Shown: positions 15,990-17,625 of the stretch, in pieces
How the letters are laid out: each line of letters begins with the position of its first letter
Position numbering within the stretch: the first letter of the stretch is position 1
Assembly (NCBI GenBank): GCA_910577185.1
Contig: CAJTLR010000023.1
Coordinates: 1-17,625, forward strand
DNA: 17,625 nucleotides
Direction of reading: 5' to 3'
Source of the DNA: an uncultured Acetatifactor sp.
Lineage (GTDB): Bacteria; Bacillota; Clostridia; Lachnospirales; Lachnospiraceae
Program-made: the position numbers and the translations under genes
Notes under the pieces: generated by a model
Told to the model about the DNA's origin: nothing
Seen by the model: only the letters and a program-made list of their open reading frames with translations
Databases searched by the model: none

Positions 15990-16062
15990 CAGTCCGGAAA
16001 CGAAAGTCCCCACAAGGGGAGTGGAGTGACAATGCGCGGAGAGGAGGCGCATGACAGGACTG
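15990..16062 (+). other. Possible three-way-junction RNA in the leader of the EF-hand gene
   Basis: CAGTCC (15990-15995) pairs with GGACTG (16057-16062). It encloses hairpin TCCCC-ACAA-GGGGA (16007-16020) and hairpin ATGCGC/GCGCAT (16032-16037 with 16047-16052), whose 9-base loop is GGAGAGGAG. The closing stem ends 28 bases before the start codon. I do not recognise a known riboswitch. GGCAAACC at 15983-15990 recalls cyclic-di-GMP-I aptamers but the rest of that motif is absent. Confidence 0.3.
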
Positions 16063-16090
16063 AAATGGAAGAGATGAGAAGGAGATCAGA

Positions 16091-17269
16091 ATGAGGATTG
16101 ATTCCAGCAATATAGGGATGGCTTCCGTGAGAAATTACAAAGCAACCTCCACTACCATTCGCCGGATAACCATGGAATACAAGGAGGGTCTGGCAGGGAA
16201 CGGCAGTGCTTTGGAGAGCATGGATGGCGGGAATGCGGAAAATGCCGGCGGGGAAAAAGCAGCGGAGGGTATGGAGGCAGGGAACCCGAATACACTTCAG
16301 GACTGGCAGACCCGTATGCAGACTTCGGGTTCCGGGGCAGCGGTGCGGAATTCTGCCAGTCAGACATATGCCAGTATTCGTCACGCCACTGTCCGCTATA
16401 TTTTTGAATTATTATTTTCGGCCAGGAGAGAGCGGCTGAACCGGTGGATGAAAAACAATGGTATCCAGAATTCCGGTGCAGACCAGACCTCCTGGGAACA
16501 ACGCAGCGGCTGGGGAAGTGACGCGGGTTCGGGCGGGCTGTATCAGAACGGACAGTCCGGGGAAATGATGAATGTGACTGCCAGGCTGGGGGTCCTGAAC
16601 TATAATCAGACAGTGATCCGCACGGAGGCGGAGAGCATTTCCTTTTCCACAGAGGGAACGGTGCAGACCTCTGACGGCAGAAGTATCCATTTTAATGTAA
16701 ATGTGGGCATGAGCCGTGAATTCCAGCAATATTATGAACATAATATGACGATGGGGACTTTCTCCATGTGTGATCCCCTGGTGATCAATCTTGACACGGA
16801 TCTGGCGCAGCTCTCCGACCAGAATTTTTTCTTTGACATCGACGGGGATGGGGAGAAAGACCAGATATCCAGGCTGGGACCGGGAAGCGGCTATCTGGCC
16901 CTGGATAAAAACGGGGATGGTATCATCAACGACGGAAATGAATTATTCGGCACATCCAGCGGAAACGGCTTTGCGGACCTGGCAGAGTATGACGGGGACG
17001 GAAACGGCTGGATTGACGAGAATGATGAGGTCTGGAGCAGGCTGAAGATCTGGTGCCAGGATGAAAACGGTAAGGATGTGCTTTATACACTTGCCGAGAA
17101 AGGGGTGGGAGCCATCTGTCTGAAAAACGTTTCCACCGATTTTACCATGAAGAGCCAGGAGGGACGGACAAAGGGCGCCGTCCGGAGCAGCGGCATCTTT
17201 TTATATGAAAACGGCAGTGCGGGAACCATACAGCATGTGGATATGGCGAAATATTCTGCCAGGGCTTAG
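16091..17269 (+). CDS. Unclassified protein with EF-hand-like calcium loops
   Basis: I do not recognise the family of this 392-residue protein. The N-terminal half is low-complexity, rich in Gly, Ser, Asn and Ala, starting MRIDSSNIGMASVRNYKAT, with one amphipathic stretch YIFELLFSARRERLNRW. The C-terminal half has three acidic loops with calcium-ligand spacing: DIDGDGEKD at 249-257, DKNGDGIINDGNE from 272 and DGDGNGWIDENDE from 301. This arrangement (a beta segment, then D-x-D-G-D-G loops) is like those of dockerin-type and large secreted calcium-binding proteins. There is no signal peptide or transmembrane helix, so it is either cytosolic or exported by another route. The start is firm: AAGGAG at 16078-16083 is seven bases upstream. 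Confidence 0.8.
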   Translation: MRIDSSNIGMASVRNYKATSTTIRRITMEYKEGLAGNGSALESMDGGNAENAGGEKAAEGMEAGNPNTLQDWQTRMQTSGSGAAVRNSASQTYASIRHATVRYIFELLFSARRERLNRWMKNNGIQNSGADQTSWEQRSGWGSDAGSGGLYQNGQSGEMMNVTARLGVLNYNQTVIRTEAESISFSTEGTVQTSDGRSIHFNVNVGMSREFQQYYEHNMTMGTFSMCDPLVINLDTDLAQLSDQNFFFDIDGDGEKDQISRLGPGSGYLALDKNGDGIINDGNELFGTSSGNGFADLAEYDGDGNGWIDENDEVWSRLKIWCQDENGKDVLYTLAEKGVGAICLKNVSTDFTMKSQEGRTKGAVRSSGIFLYENGSAGTIQHVDMAKYSARA

Positions 17270-17378
17270 GATCCGGTGCCGGTATCGTACAAAGCAAAGC
17301 GCGCACGGTTTTCGGATTTTGCGGACGAGACGAAAATAACCGCATTTTCAAAAGTACATAATCATTTACAATTATCCG

Positions 17379-17489
17379 GGACGGGGGTGTCGTAAAATCA
17401 TCAAATAGATGATTGGGCGATGCCCTTGTTCCATATATGTAAAAATCCAGAGAAAATCTTTTCATTTGCTGATTTTTTCTGGATTTTTT
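17379..17489 (+). ncRNA. Candidate small RNA downstream of the EF-hand gene
   Basis: A moderate promoter, TTTTCA (17345-17350) with TACAAT (17367-17372) spaced 16 bases, lies in the gap. It is followed by hairpin AATCATC-AAATA-GATGATT (17396-17414), then GGGC-GAT-GCCC (17415-17425), and ends at the strong terminator. A transcript of about 110 bases would result. It may instead be only the 3' end of the EF-hand mRNA. No known RNA family is recognised. Confidence 0.2.
17441..17489. terminator. Bidirectional terminator, 18-bp stem
   Basis: Positions 17441-17458 pair with 17471-17488 as an 18-bp stem with one G-U wobble and a 12-base loop. The outer pairs are A-runs against T-runs (T6 at 17484-17489), so U-tracts form on both strands. 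It lies between the EF-hand gene and the converging partial gene at the right edge, 21 bases past the stop of the latter. Confidence 0.85.
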
Positions 17490-17509
17490 CAGCGCCCGCT
17501 ATTGGCTGT

Positions 17510-17625
17510 TTACTGATATTCCCGGAATACATAGGGTGTAAAGTATTGGGAGAAGCCATCTGCGAAAACGATAGGATCAAAAGCAGCCGCAAACATAGGA
17601 AGTATTCGTTTGTGAAGTTTACAAT
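17510..17625 (-). CDS. C-terminal end of an unidentified minus-strand gene (partial)
   Basis: Reading the minus strand from the right edge, one frame stays open for 37 codons and ends at TAA (17510-17512). It encodes KLHKRILPMFAAAFDPIVF followed by ADGFSQYFTPYVFREYQ. The aromatic, well-mixed composition looks like genuine protein. The bidirectional terminator 21 bases after the stop fits a real gene end. I cannot name the family from this fragment. The start lies outside the window. Confidence 0.55.
   Translation of the reverse strand, partial: CKLHKRILPMFAAAFDPIVFADGFSQYFTPYVFREYQ

Noticed and set aside
15983..16050. Cyclic-di-GMP-I riboswitch
   Set aside because: GGCAAACC followed by a GGAAAC segment is suggestive, but the required GGACGCAAAGCC-type block and second stem with tetraloop receptor are missing.
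15837..16094. 85-codon frame before the EF-hand gene, ending in ATGA overlap with its start
   Set aside because: The overlap would suit coupled translation. However, the frame begins at TTG without a ribosome site, the product is Arg/Glu/Lys-rich and low in information, and the region is dominated by hairpins. It would need ribosome profiling to be taken seriously.
17401..17592. 63-codon minus-strand frame at the right edge
   Set aside because: It reads through the 18-bp terminator and lies out of frame with the better partial gene that ends at 17510.

Overview
The window looks like a chromosomal segment from a low-GC-phylum, endospore-forming Clostridia, most likely a member of the Lachnospiraceae. 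The grounds are a SpoVT-type sporulation regulator, a tRNA-sensing T-box leader in front of ileS, strong purine-rich Shine-Dalgarno sites, consensus sigma-A promoters, and a moderately high GC content with CTG-rich codon use. This is inference from gene content and signals, not from a marker gene. I see no mobile element, CRISPR array, tRNA or rRNA gene.

Layout from left to right. Positions 1-25 hold what looks like the 3' arm and T-tract of a terminator belonging to a gene outside the window. guaB (IMP dehydrogenase) follows with its own promoter, then spoVT with a candidate sigma-G-like promoter. pncB (nicotinate phosphoribosyltransferase) faces the other way and shares a 14-bp bidirectional terminator with spoVT. 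The 770-base gap between pncB and ileS contains two divergent promoters, a run of back-to-back inverted repeats including a REP-like palindrome, and a full T-box riboswitch with an AUC (Ile) specifier. ileS (type 2 isoleucyl-tRNA synthetase) follows, and 36 bases later comes an LRR lipoprotein gene with no terminator between them. This places a surface protein under the probable control of an isoleucine-tRNA sensor.

After a strong hairpin and a new promoter come glgP (glycogen phosphorylase), a metallophosphoesterase lipoprotein, a YbhJ-like aconitase-superfamily hydratase, an SseB-domain protein and an unclassified protein with EF-hand-like calcium loops, all on the + strand. The first two are close enough to be one operon. 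The last three are separated by gaps of 85 to 270 bases that carry marked RNA secondary structure but no convincing terminator. The right edge has an 18-bp-stem bidirectional terminator and the C-terminal 37 codons of an unidentified minus-strand gene.

The housekeeping genes (guaB, pncB, ileS, glgP) serve purine, NAD, aminoacyl-tRNA and glycogen metabolism. The most interesting material lies in the non-coding and accessory parts: the ileS-LRR linkage, the 44-aa double-unit repeat architecture of the LRR gene, the hairpin between a Shine-Dalgarno site and an ATG upstream of the SseB gene, a possible three-way junction in the leader of the EF-hand gene, and a possible small RNA at the right end. 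I did not find a clear, complete, previously undescribed system.
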